A DNA stretch of 64,000 bases from Dimorphilus gyrociliatus (taxonomy: Eukaryota > Annelida > Polychaeta > Dinophilidae), in assembly GCA_904063045.1 (NCBI GenBank), contig CAJFCJ010000007.1, forward strand, positions 3,665,404 to 3,729,403, read 5' to 3'. This document shows positions 1-12,032 of this stretch, piece after piece (positions within the stretch are counted from its first letter, which is position 1; every line of letters begins with the position of its first letter). A program made the translations under genes and the position numbers. The notes beneath the pieces were generated by a model. That model was not told where the DNA came from. It did not search any database and saw nothing but the letters and a program-made list of their open reading frames with translations.

Positions 1-965
1 TCGCCGTTTTCACTTTATTCTTTACCACAATACTAGTCGTTGTTCCACGTCTGTGCACCGCGGCAACACCCTGTTGCATCTGTTTGCATAATCAGTCTAA
101 TTAGGTTTGCATATTTATAGATAAATTTTTCTCTTTCTTATTTTTTCATAAATAATGATTATTTTTACTAAGATTAATAATTTGACGTTCAGAAGCTAAA
201 CAAAGAGAGAAGAGCGCTACTGTAGTGTACTTAATTTACGGCTAGCCTACGGCAACACTCCAATCAAGCGTGATTAACATCATTTTAAACATCCCTTTTA
301 CTTTACTCTCTTCATCTAAATGCAGTGTACCATGTCAGTGTACACACAAATATACTAGTGTGTACAGTGACTTGTCTATTATTGTATACACACGCGCTCA
401 CTGTTCCTTGCGGTTGTTTGTTACGCAATATAAGGAATAAATAGGCGTCGGTTCAAAGAAGACGATCGCTCATCCTGACCGTCAGATGTCGGATAAACGT
501 CGTGTTCTTTGATATGACAAAAATTCATTAAATATGCACAACACAATATCTTTATAAAGACAGCTTAGAAGGATATAGTATATATTACTACATATTTATT
601 TATACACAATGCTTATTAACACTGTTTATATAGATTATTTTTATTGTTTATTATTATAAACAATATGTATTTCTCATGGAAATTTGTGTTAAATTGAAAT
701 AACAACCGCATTTGATTAACTTAATATCTATTATGTCAAAGGGTTTTTTTATCATATATAAGCACATTAAATCTATGGCTGTAGGTAGATATAAATATGA
801 ATACAAATACATAAAGTAAATCAATTTCTTGTTTTATATATATAAAACCTGGCTGGATAAGAGAGTTCTTGGAAAAAGAAAACACTTTTACGCACATACA
901 CGCACACATATATTCTATCTATATATATATATTAAGATATAATATGTACAATAGTGGTAAGAATT
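1..965. other. Noncoding, probably intron of the left-edge gene
   Basis: AT-rich sequence without a convincing exon on either strand. It follows the donor at 966-971 on the minus strand, so it is most simply read as intron. Confidence 0.4.
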
Positions 966-971
966 GCTTAC

Positions 972-1802
972 TTGCGACATTTGTGGATGAATTCCGTCGT
1001 TGTGTTCATTTATTGAGCCAGTTGCTGGGGATACGCCGACGTTAGGTCCTGTAGCTACTTGATCAGTACAGTAACCAGAGTTCAGCGGAACTTGTATATG
1101 GGTATGTTGACAATCCACAGTCGAATTGTCCGTCATAATATCAGGAATGTCGAGGTTGGCGGGCGGAAATTGCGGGGTGCAGTCTGACTGCAACAACTCT
1201 TCCAAAGACCCATACGGTGGCAGATCTTCCACCTGAACTACGGCGTTCATCTGTTGTTATATAAAAAAAAGAGGAATGAAAGAGATAGAAGAGAGAAAAA
1301 AAGAGCAATTAATCTGAATGTTTTCTCTACAAATTAAATTCCTCGTGCCGACAATAAATCTGGCGCCGAGCCTGTTTTTTTTAGGACACTTTTTATGGCA
1401 ACTATACGTTTATATATAAACTAATAAATACATAAATAAATATTGAATAAATCTGTAATATGTTAAGTTTTATTTGTTATGATAATCAGAAGCGTGTTAG
1501 GAGATGATTAACCTAATTAAATACGAAGTCGACTGAAAGAATTCGCGTGCGTCTAAAATAGAGAAGGCAAAGGAAAATTTTTTTCCTATTTAATCACGCC
1601 AGCCGTCGCCGATCGATAATCAATCAATTTATAAAGCCACTTCGATAATCCTTTAACAACTAGAAAACAGTAATGGAATTTAACGGAGATAATCCGAATA
1701 GAAAATATTTTTAGTGGAACGTTCCGCATATATATTTTATAGGCGCGCGCAATTTGTCAAACAATAATAAAAAGGTCGTGAGACCGACCAGATGTATAAA
1801 TC

Positions 1803-1852
<50 letters not shown>

Positions 1853-4102
1853 CAGTATATTCATAAGCTTATATTCCAATATACTCTATTTTCAAATATA
1901 TATTTATATGTATATATATATATAGTTATTAAACATGATATTATTTCATTAGTATATTAAATTTATCGCCTTTACTAGCATTTACTATTTATATATACAT
2001 ATTACATTATTAATAGATATCCATATAGTGCATAATATTAATTAAGGTTATACTAAGGTTAAATGAACACACGAACCTGTTGTTGACTATATTGATAATC
2101 GCGAAACATTGCTGGCATACGATGAGGCATACAGTACGGTTCATAACGGACAGAATGCATAACTTTGATATATTAAATCCACTTGTTCCGCAACGATTGA
2201 CGGTTCTGCCGATTCGCTACTTCAGCGCCACCTAACGATAGGCGGAGCTAAACGAAATGATTCAACCAATCAAATTCGACGAGTGTATCAAACGTAATAG
2301 TACTAAAAATTGTTCCTAACGGTAACGCGCGCATCCCTTTTCATCTTGTTACGTCACGATGACCGTCAGCTGGACACTTACTTCAAACAACAAATGCGCT
2401 ACTATACGAAGAAAAAAATTTGGGAAACAACCTTTGTTTGCCTTATGATTAGGCTGACAAAATGAGATTTGTGTTGCGCCCCTCTCTTCCCATTATCTTG
2501 AAAGATGGCATCGTCGTTCATTTCGTCCAGCCTAAATGGATTTAATGCACGTCCTCGTTGCCATAGAAATACGCGAAATGTCCCAACGATAAGCCGTACA
2601 TAGTTATATTGATTTATAGTTTGATTGCGCTGTTTGTCGTTGACTGATTGAAGTACGGCATCGAAATTAGGACTATTGTTCCGTGTATAGCCAAATATTA
2701 TACATAGGCAGTCATTTTTCTTTCTTTGCACCGTAAATATCGATTGGTAATGAACAGCACGCAAACAGAACGTAATTAACAGTTGTCGTTCTACAGATAA
2801 AAAGAGTGAAAAAAAGAAAAAAAGGAGTGAAAGAAAGAAAGAAAGAAAACGAATAAGAGAGAGAGAGAGAGAGAGAGAGAGCGAGTGAGAGCGAGAGAAG
2901 AGAAAGCGCGCGCGCTCTAAGAGTGAGAGAGAGAGAGAGAGAGACGGTAAGAGGGAGAAAAGAAAAACATCTACAGAAACTCTATTAAAAAGACTTTTAT
3001 AAAGGACGCAAAACAGAATTAGTAAAAGGGAACTTTAAAGAGAGACAGACAGACAGAAACAGAGGGGACATGTCATAAATAAAGACATACAGTAAAATAT
3101 AGACTCCAGTTGAGGGGGTTAAGAGAAGATATGTAGACAGAATGAAATCATACCGACGCGATATAACGATCATATTTCATACGTATTTTACGCTCTGAGC
3201 TAAATACATTTCTCTATTTACTCACTCAATACAAAGTCAATAATATTAATAGTATAACGCGAAACAATGTTTCGCTAAACGAATTTGTAATTAGAGACGT
3301 TGGGCGCGAAAAACGAATCTAATCGCTTTATAATCTCGGTGTTTAATTCTCTTCAATTAGGTCGATATTTAGAAGAAGACGAATAAAAGGGCGAAATGTC
3401 GTCAAGTTTAAATACAATAGCCTCAAATTTTACAAAGCAAAATATTGTTGCAAATTCCAACACGCACCTGCCAGAGGCGGATAACACGGATTTTTTTCTC
3501 CTAAATAATTCTTTGCCATCCTCCTCTTCCAACCCCTTTTTCTTTCAAAAAAAGAAATATAACTCTCCTATTAAATTCAATAATTTCGAACGTTTCAACA
3601 ATAAAAAATCTCGGAATAGTAATATTGATATCAAGCAATATATCGTACGTCGTCTCCTTCATTCAACATTGACACTTCCTAGTCGCATTGAAGCGTCAAC
3701 AAAGTTTTGAATAGTTCACACAGCGTGAGTCCAATATAAGCCTTGTATAATAATTTCAATGAAAGCCCGACCAATTAGAAACCACGTGACCCTCTAACCC
3801 TTAATATGCCCTATGCGCATCATTTTGTCGACATTCTACGGGTTTTCTTCAACTTTTCCAACAACGTAATCAATAAATTTTGCTTGCAATACAGACAAAC
3901 AGACAAAACGCTACAACAATGGGCGAATCGCAATCATATAATAGTCGCATTCAATAAGCAAACGCAATAATACCGAGCTGCTCTTTGCATGCAAATTCAA
4001 TAAAACAAATTGTATTTTAGTTCTAATTAATCTGATAGATGCGTTATTAAATTATACCTGGGTGAACGGTACGGAACCGGGATCCGGATTTTTCGTGTTC
4101 AT
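972..4102 (-). CDS. N-terminal exons of an unidentified gene (partial, runs off left edge)
   Basis: One clear coding exon at 972-1250 starts right after an acceptor (AACAACAG) and ends at donor GTAAGC (966-971). It encodes 93 residues with an acidic, hydrophobic stretch (PPYGSLEELLQSD), as in activation domains. Two upstream exons each begin with ATG and end in phase 0, so either can splice to it. One is 2077-2160 (28 aa, MHSVRYEPYCMPHRM...YSQQQ, donor GTTCGT). The other is 4058-4102 (15 aa, MNTKNPDPGSVPFTQ, donor GTATAA). This suggests two promoters giving different N-termini. No domain is visible because the remaining exons lie left of the window. A transcriptional regulator is a guess from composition only. 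Confidence 0.5.
1805..1844. repeat. (TA)n microsatellite
   Basis: About 20 TA units in the intron between the 2077-2160 and 972-1250 exons. The apparent reading frame through it is only the repeat. Confidence 0.9.
2161..4057. other. Noncoding upstream region with GA-rich tracts
   Basis: Lies between the two alternative first exons. It contains (GA)n tracts at about 2860-2882 and 2926-2942 and a CGTTAGGTGGCGCTG-like site (reverse strand, about 2222-2236). Two ORFs (2402-2764 on minus, 3396-3710 on plus) have low-complexity translations and no splice or homology support. Confidence 0.4.
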
Positions 4103-7094
4103 AATAACTCCAAAATAATTGCCAATTCCTGCAGGACATTTAAAAAAAAGTAAATAAGAGATAAAGAAGGCATGACGTCACAGTTCATGAATAATACCAA
4201 TCGCGCGTGCTGGCGTGACAAACTATTTCCCCTTAATTACTCTACGACGTCATAAAAGAGAAGCCAAACAACCTTAAACGGATTGCAACTTGAAACAATC
4301 CGAAATAAATCACTCGAACGCATTCTTCAGTCTTCGAGAGAGCGACCTTCGTAAGTTATATATACCAGTAAAAACGGAAGGTGAGATAGGAGAAAGGAAA
4401 TCTTTTGACATGACAGCCTGCCGCAATTTTACCTTGCTATTTGGACAAGATGATTGCGCAAATAATCATTTCAGAAGGGAGTGAGAGAGACGTTTCTAAA
4501 ATTGCGCAACAAATTTTTTTTTTTTTGCGTCGCTACGGAAAAAAATGACACATTAGTCACGACGCTCAAACATCTCTGGAGACGCTGTTTAACTAAACAC
4601 TTCATTACTTTATGTCATTCTCTACAAGTCTATATCATTTATCTTTTATGAAGGAAAAAATCTCATATTCGATCTAGAAATCGTAGAAAAAGAGATAAGA
4701 ATTATCATTTTTCATTTCTTTATTATATACAAACTAATAATTGTATTAATTTCTTAAAAAGTATACGTATAGCGTCTACGAGCTTTGGAAGGAGAAGAAA
4801 AGAGACTGAATGCAAGTACAAAGCAGATGAATGAGGAATAGCGAAACAAAAAAAGTTAATCATAAAGACGAAAGCAAAGTCATCTTAGCGGATGAGTTTG
4901 TTTTATACATTTTGACAAGAGTATATGCTTATTTAAATAATTGTGTATAGCATACGTGCGCATATCTAATAATGTGTTTGTGGGGGCTAATCCCGTAGCA
5001 AAGTTGTCACCTAAGGGTCACCTTCGACAGATGCGACTCTTTCATATCAGGCGTCCGTCCCGCAATATGTTTAGAGAAAATTCCGCCTTGTAAGTTCATA
5101 ATTTTCCGCCTGAAGGGTCGTCGTACAGATAAATTACTTGTACGCAGTAAATGGAAGGGCGAAGGAGAATGTTCATATCTACAAACAAGCGAAAACGCTG
5201 ATTGCTAGTGACGTCGAGTAGCGTTACTGATGGGTTTTTTTCGGCTAGGGCCGCGTCACCTTTTGACCATCTCATCATTGCCGTATACGTCTATCGCGGC
5301 GCGTCACAAATAATCAACACCAATCATCTATCAATCACTAGACGCCCGACGTTCCCGCGTTTTATATGCAATTAGACGCTACTTTCTTCTTACGTCCGAA
5401 TGATATGGATTTTCGTTCATCGCATACCTTCTAATGTTACACAAGGAGAAGAATCGATTGGCAGATTAAAGTTTGCAATATAAAAAATGAGAGTTTGCTT
5501 GATCAAAGCATTCAGAGTATAGAGTTGAAGAACACAAAGAGCTTGATGATGTAAAAGAACAAAGCTAGAGTCATCCGGTTTGAGTTCTTTGAAGGTGTGC
5601 TTATCAAAGCCGTCTAATACACGCTTCTTTTGATATGGATAACGGCTTCTAATGTACTCATTAAGTCATCATTTTAGCACTAAACAACGCCGTTAAATGC
5701 GCCATAATCTCACCTACCTACATATGTTCAAAAATTTACTTGAAAAGTGTGTTCAACCACCGTCTGAGATTGACCCCTCATAAACTTTGCCCATAAATAG
5801 CCGGTGTATAACTACCAGTCGTCGAACAATAGCATCACATTAGCTAATTACTTAAAGCTTTCGCGCGCACTAATCACTGCCCACTTCTCATTTTACCATA
5901 GGTTTCCCATACCGCTTCATTACACATCGTCCCAAATTAAGAATACGTTTGTATTTGTGCTCTGCCGAAGGCTGTTTATGTTCCTTCTCACTCACCATCC
6001 GTTCAAACACAAAAAAATCAAAGAAATTGTCGTATTTCTTTTCCATTCAAGCTTATAAAATATTCATTCTCCTTCGTCCAACCGCCGTGAAATTGATAAA
6101 GAAAAGCGTCGTGCGCCCCTTAATTACAGGCCACCGTCGATGGGCAACAATTGAAATAGAATGTTAAAAGCCGGCTCGACCCCATAACAGGTGGCTAGCG
6201 GCGGATCCCTTTTACCTTTAAATTAAGCCTACGGCAACTAAATATCTTTCTAGATATATAGATTAGATAAAAGTGGATGAGAACACGCAATAAAGTGAAC
6301 AAATCGCGCGTCAATCACCCTACTCGACTCTTCCGTATCACGCGATCGAGCAATCGCATTAGAATTGCGCAACCGGCAATACAAACTCGTAACATTTCAT
6401 AATCGATACTTTATCTTTACGGACATGTAGTAGCGAGTTACGTCAAATTGTCTAATGTAGTAAATATGCAAATTAGTCCAAACGAAAAGTTGCCCGACCG
6501 ACATGAGACGCTCACTCACCAGATGGCGTGCAACCACGAGGATCTTCCGAAGTAATCACCTCATTTCAGATAACTCTTATAGCTGAATTTTACGAAGAAA
6601 CGTTATAAAAAAACTTACCTTTATATGGTGTCACTCTGTGTTTTCTTTAATAGTTACTCTGTTCTATGTAAATGTATTTTGTTTCTATCGTCGTTCTGCT
6701 TGCTATTACTGTAGACGGGTTAAAGATCCGTCCTGGAAACCAAACCAGATAGTCTGCAAGCAGAAACCGTAACCAGTTTTCAACACCGGAACTTCGTCAC
6801 AGGATGTTGATAACTTTTAGCGCATGCGCAATGCGTGGCTGAACGGGAAGGTAGCCTACGAAATTTTTTAAAATGGATTTTCTTAATAGCCTTTAGATGT
6901 CTAGGCCCCGTTGGAATATTAGCTAATCTTAAATAATTTCTTCATATTCTATTCTATGCAAAAATATTCTGGAAATCTTTTCTCATAAAAAGAATAAGAA
7001 GACAAAAAAATTAAGGTAAACTTGGTACAGGCAATTAGGCAATGCGCACGACTTTATTTAATCAACAGGTGAACGCAGTCGCTTTAATTATTGC
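4103..7094. other. Intergenic region between the left-edge gene and the RAB3IP-like gene
   Basis: About 3 kb with many short ORFs but no exon with acceptor, donor and recognisable protein. Poly-T at 4516-4525 is the only simple repeat. Probably holds promoters for the divergent genes on either side. Confidence 0.4.
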
Positions 7095-7133
7095 ATGCCG
7101 CCTTTTCAACGCACGCCCGCCCGCATGTTGTAA
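7095..7133 (+). promoter_or_regulatory. Short upstream ORF before RAB3IP start
   Basis: ATG followed by 11 further codons and TAA, ending 11 nt before the predicted main ATG at 7145. It is out of frame with the main ORF. It could lower initiation at the main start if both lie on the same transcript. Confidence 0.35.
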
Positions 7134-7144
7134 AGCTCTCTGTG

Positions 7145-8866
7145 ATGGATGAAACATATAATGAGCAAGTGTGCTGTATAAACCCACCTGTTGAAACAAT
7201 AATCAAAACAAATATGCCCTCAAACCCTAACGATTCAATCGTTAAAAGGAAACCGATTGGTTTAGCAATCGATAATGAATCGTTCGAAAAAGTAAATAAG
7301 CATCGACGTAGTTCTGTGCCAACCACGCCCTCAGCTCCTGACATCGTCATAACGAGTGCAATGAATGGTGGAAACGACTCTTCGTCCGAGTAAGTTCTAC
7401 AGAAAGAATTAATTAACGCATGAATTTTTTATTCAATATCCACAGGCATGAACAACGCCGACCCAGAGCTAGAAGTTCATCCGTCCAAGTTGCGAGCGAA
7501 GTGTCCAATATTGAGTTACGTGAAGAGCTTATAGCTGCTCGCCATGAATTGGAACGACGAATAGCGAAAAATGAAGAATTAGAACGGGTTCAAGAGCAAA
7601 TGAATGGGGAAGTAACAGAGTTAACAGCCTCTCTATTCGAGCAAGCAAATAAAATGGTTCAGGAAGCTAATGTTAAAAGGATGCAAACTGAAAATGAACT
7701 AAAAGCCGCTAACAATAAAATAGAAATGTTACAAGCCGAAGTCTCCGCCTTGAAAGCCCTCGTAATTACTTCAACTCCAGCAACTCCAAATAAACACTTA
7801 CATCCTCAATTGGATGCATCAGCCCAAGCCTCTCAAAAACAGGCTACACCGAACAAATTTGCCAAGAAAAGTGGTTTTGTCAAAACTCACCGAAGATCGA
7901 CAAGCCATCATCAATTTACTCGTGATGAAATGTCAGCCGTTAATATTAACTTGATTAAGCCTAGTTCAGAGGCAAATAGAGAACAAAATGCCAATGAAGA
8001 AAATCGTAACAATGAAGATTGGGGTGTAAGTAATTGTTTATTGTTACGACATAAGATTAGCAATAAATTATTATAAACTAAAGCTACTTTATGTATAGAC
8101 AAAAAAAATAGTATACTAATTCAAATATTTATTAATAGCAAGCAAAAAATCAAAGTACAAAATGTGTTTTGTTCTAAATAGATCGATCCAGTATACTTTG
8201 ATGAGTTTAACAATTGGAAAAAATCTCCTAAATTAGACGATCGTAACACATTTCTCGGTCGAATTGCAGACGAAGATATTCTACCATGTTTAGATTTTGC
8301 AAACAATAAATTATCTCAAAATATACACTGGGTATGTTATTATTTATAGAGAGGAATGTTAAATGAGAATTTGAAAAAAAAGTAGAATTGCAATTGACTT
8401 TTGTTTTCCTTTCCTCCTTAGTCAATTAAGAAAAACACGATGGCAATAGAACCAGTACCGGACAGAAATCCCCTGCCCAGAATGTGTTCGTTAACTGAAA
8501 GGAATAATATTTGCAAATACAGAGTTCGGTTAGGAGATAACGAAGAATGGCATTATGTTTCCAAATTGGCTAGAAATAGGGTCATTATAGTTATTTTGAT
8601 GGCAATTTAACAGCCATTCATATCTTTAATTTTTTTTATAGATAGCCGCCGTTGCTGATTTCTACACTTACATTCGTTATATAACATTGGGCCTAGTGAA
8701 AAGTCAAGGTAAAATTTTATTATATAATAGATTTTATCTTCTTTGATTTTTATTGTTAGTAGTAACAAATTGTTTTTTATCACTTTAAACAGATGCAGAA
8801 ATGTTTCAACATGTAATGAAACTCCGAAAGCAGATGTGTGTTGCACGTTTAGGTTACACCATTTAG
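7145..8866 (+). CDS. RAB3IP: RAB3IP/RAB3IL1 (Rabin8/GRAB) Sec2-type Rab GEF
   Basis: Exons 7145-7389, 7446-8025, 8182-8331, 8422-8580, 8642-8708, 8793-8866 join in frame to 424 aa. Residues about 95-185 form a long coiled coil containing ELTASLFEQANKMV, the hallmark Sec2 motif that opens Rab8/Rab10-class GTPases. The C-terminal part (RIADEDILPCLDF, then FYTYIRYITLGLVKSQ...EMFQHVMKLRKQM) matches the conserved end of Rabin8/GRAB. In this family the protein acts on exocytic vesicles and in ciliogenesis. I start at 7145 because the longer open frame has no upstream in-frame ATG. A 12-codon uORF (7095-7133) precedes it. The fourth donor (GTCATT) is non-canonical after GT but is supported by the protein alignment. 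Confidence 0.92.
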
Positions 8867-9572
8867 AAACAGGCTTTATTATTAGAATACTCACATGTTT
8901 GTGCCAAAGTTTTTCTACTTAACTTCTTATTTCATGAGATAAAAAGACAAAATATGAGCTTTGTTTCCTTTCACAAAAGAATTATTAACTAGATTTTGCT
9001 AAAATTTTCTAGTCGTAATGGTGCGTAATCTTATTTTTTTATCAAAAAGAAACAGCATAAATTACAAACAACAATATTTTTTAGATAAACTAGATAGAAT
9101 TTTGTATGCTAGTATTTACTTAAAACTTGCTTAACCATTGGCATATTTAAAACAAAGTTAATAGCACATGTGTCGCATTATTGTCGATTAAACCATTGGA
9201 CAATTTCAACATAATGTACTAACCAAAATTTTTACATCTGCTCTATTCAAATTCGTAATCGTGTGAAGTCTCTTGAGTATGATTAATTAATTGTTCTTTA
9301 TGTAATCCAATTGTACTTTTTATTTCACTTTTTTTCATGAAAATTGAAGAGCCTTTTTACATTAAATAATGTTATCATCCTGTTACGAAAGGTCTTAATG
9401 AACTATGTCGAACTTAATGACTGCACTTTCCACCTTTTATATTACCTAATCTTGCCGCTATATTCGACTTTCATCTAGTTTTAAAAAGCATTTAGAGAAA
9501 AATTGCACAAATTTCGAGAAAGCATGTTAATAATGCTCTTCTTGGCAAGATTCGGGCGTCTTCGAGTGCCTT
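8867..9572. other. 3' flank of RAB3IP, no gene seen
   Basis: AT-rich sequence, probably 3' UTR and intergenic. No supported exon on either strand. Confidence 0.4.
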
Positions 9573-9818
9573 CTAAAGTGCCATCGAATGATCATTCTGC
9601 TTCATAAAAACAAGTTGGAATTTCAAAGCGTTAAAGATTTTGTGACTAAGCAAATTATCACCGTATTCTTTGCCTTTGCATGACAGGATAATTTCTCCCA
9701 CCTAAAGAAAACGATTCAATTAGACTATATTATATAATACAAAGAATGGAATTTAATTAACATTTTTTACCTCATCGTTTATTCCCAAACTCTCACTTAA
9801 AAAAAAGAAGATAGACAT
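9573..9818 (-). CDS. Candidate two-exon small protein (58 aa), unknown
   Basis: Exon 1, 9771-9818, begins with ATG (MSIFFFLSESLGINDE) and ends at GTAAAA. Exon 2, 9573-9701, follows a strong acceptor (TTTCTTTAG) in the same phase and ends with TAG. The second exon reads VGEIILSCKGKEYGDN...KFQLVFMKQND. It alternates hydrophobic and charged residues like a real beta-rich fragment, and I do not recognise a family. It is too short for usual ORF cut-offs. It could instead be the 3' end of a longer minus-strand gene whose 5' exons I missed, or chance. Confidence 0.35.
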
Positions 9819-10091
9819 TCTACATCCGTTTTATAAGCATATCGACGTATTATCTAAGCTGAGTCATGATATTTTCAAACTTTGAATTACCCAATATAGA
9901 ACAAAACAATAACAATAAAAGAACAATACACTCAGGAAATAATAGAGATAAGGAGCTAAAAGGAAAAAAAAAGCAACTTATAAGTAAACAAAGAGACAGT
10001 ATATTATGAATGTTATTAAATTAATAATAAAAAATCTATTCTATGTATTTATTCTATAGAAATTATGCTAATTAGATAAATTTATTTGCAG

Positions 10092-11998
10092 TCTTTTAAA
10101 GTAACATATAAGAAAGGGAATCAAAAAATAGAGAATTGTATTGCAGAGAAAACCATAGTTAATTTGACGCCTTGTATAAGGATTGGAGATTCAAAAGAGG
10201 AAATATTCTTTAAGGCAATGTCAGCTATACATATAACTAAAGATGATAAGGATAATAGATTGATCAAATTTGGGATGCCAGTTAGTTTTCCTTCTCCTCT
10301 GTTTGATATATTTTACATAAATATATATAAATATCTGCGTCATACAAACTAAATATATATTTATTATTATATTTTTTTTATGAACAAAATAGGATAATGA
10401 GTTCCATCTTAAATTTAAGAATGAAAGAGATGCTGAAAATTTCTATAAACTTGCCATTAAAGGTTACAATTACGTTTTCTTACGTTGCTGCCGATAGTTG
10501 ACTTATTTCTTTTTTTTTTTCTGTCCTATATACTATGTAAAATACAGACTCCGGGCCGACTATCACTTTTAGCTTTACCAATCTTCGTGTAGCTTGCTTT
10601 GATTTCTTCGGAGAGATAAAGGAATAAAGTATTAGTTTCGCTGATTCCTTCGATAAAATGACTGCATTTCCATGTTTTTATTAGAAAACGAATATCCTAG
10701 AATCACATATCATCTTTTGGAATCTTTGTACATAGAGAACGTTGAATTTTGAAATCGAATCTTTAATGAATATCTTAATTATAATATAAATGTTCTAAAA
10801 GCTAACTTAGAAAACATAACAATAAAATCAGAATGAATATATGTTTATTATAATATTAAGCGTATTTGTTTGGAATTATTACCCGAAATTTAGATAATAA
10901 CCCTACTTTAGGCACGATTACTTCAAAAGAATAATGTAATTAGAGCGATAATATTTAATTCTTTACGTTACTCCCACTATGTTGACGATTCCCAATGGAA
11001 TCTTGTTTGAAATGGGAACCATTATAATCATAAATTAACTCATTTAAGATTTCAATAATTATTATCCCTCGTGAATCAGCATAAAAGAAAATTTGGATAA
11101 CTATAAAGATAAAATCCCTTTAGAATCCCCTAGAGTGGTGATTAGTTTTGGGAATTTAGCCAAAACATAATCTATCTTTTATGTATATTTAGATAGATTT
11201 TAACCTATTAAATTTACCTCTTGCTTTGTTTTTTTTTTTAAAAAAATATCTATAAACCATAAAAAAAAAAAATAATTCCAGTTATAAGAAAGCAAAAAGG
11301 CTCTGGAGGGATTCGAACCCTCGATCTCCTGTTTACAATATCTAGTTTACTTGTTGTAAATACTTTACTAGACAGGCGCTTTAACCAACTAAGCCACAGA
11401 GCCATGTTGATATTACCAAGTCAAATTTAACGTTTAGAAAATAACCTTTTAAATATAGATTCCACTTTTTATGATGTAAACATTTATACTTTAAAAAATA
11501 TATATTATCAAATAATAATAGATATAAGCCTATAATTATATAAATATTCAATAGGAACAATAGAGTGTTTATCTTCCTTTGTCTTTCGTTTGCCGCTAAT
11601 AAAAAAAGAAGCATTTTCTATAAACGTTATAAATATATATGTGCAAATGGGTTTTTTCTTGTTTTTTCTTGTTTTTACTTTTATCAAAGAAGAAGATTAT
11701 TTTAACTAAGAAACTTGATCCTTAATTAAATTAATTATAACTTATTAATTATGATAATAGCTTTTATTTAGAAACTGTCTTTGCCGGAAGCTTCAAAATA
11801 AAGAGATTTGCGTCAGGAAACCTTATGCTACGATATTGGAAGTAAGTTTGTTTTTTGTTCATCTCTCGTGCAATAATATTAGAAATTGGGAAAATTTCAT
11901 CTTCTTATTTCTTTCATGAATGAATTCTTTCTTTCTCTCTCTCTCTTTCTCTTGTCCTTTCATTCTCTATGTATCTGTTGTTTCTCTTTCTCTCTTTT

Positions 11999-12032
<34 letters not shown>

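Noticed and set aside
1754-1960. Ile-Tyr-rich ORF
   Set aside because: Translation of a (TA)n repeat. The same applies to the minus-strand ORF at 22790-23110.
2402-2764. 120-codon minus-strand ORF
   Set aside because: No homology, ends in a Phe run, no splice context.
7084-7350. Minus-strand ORF over RAB3IP exon 1
   Set aside because: Shadow of the plus-strand coding exon.
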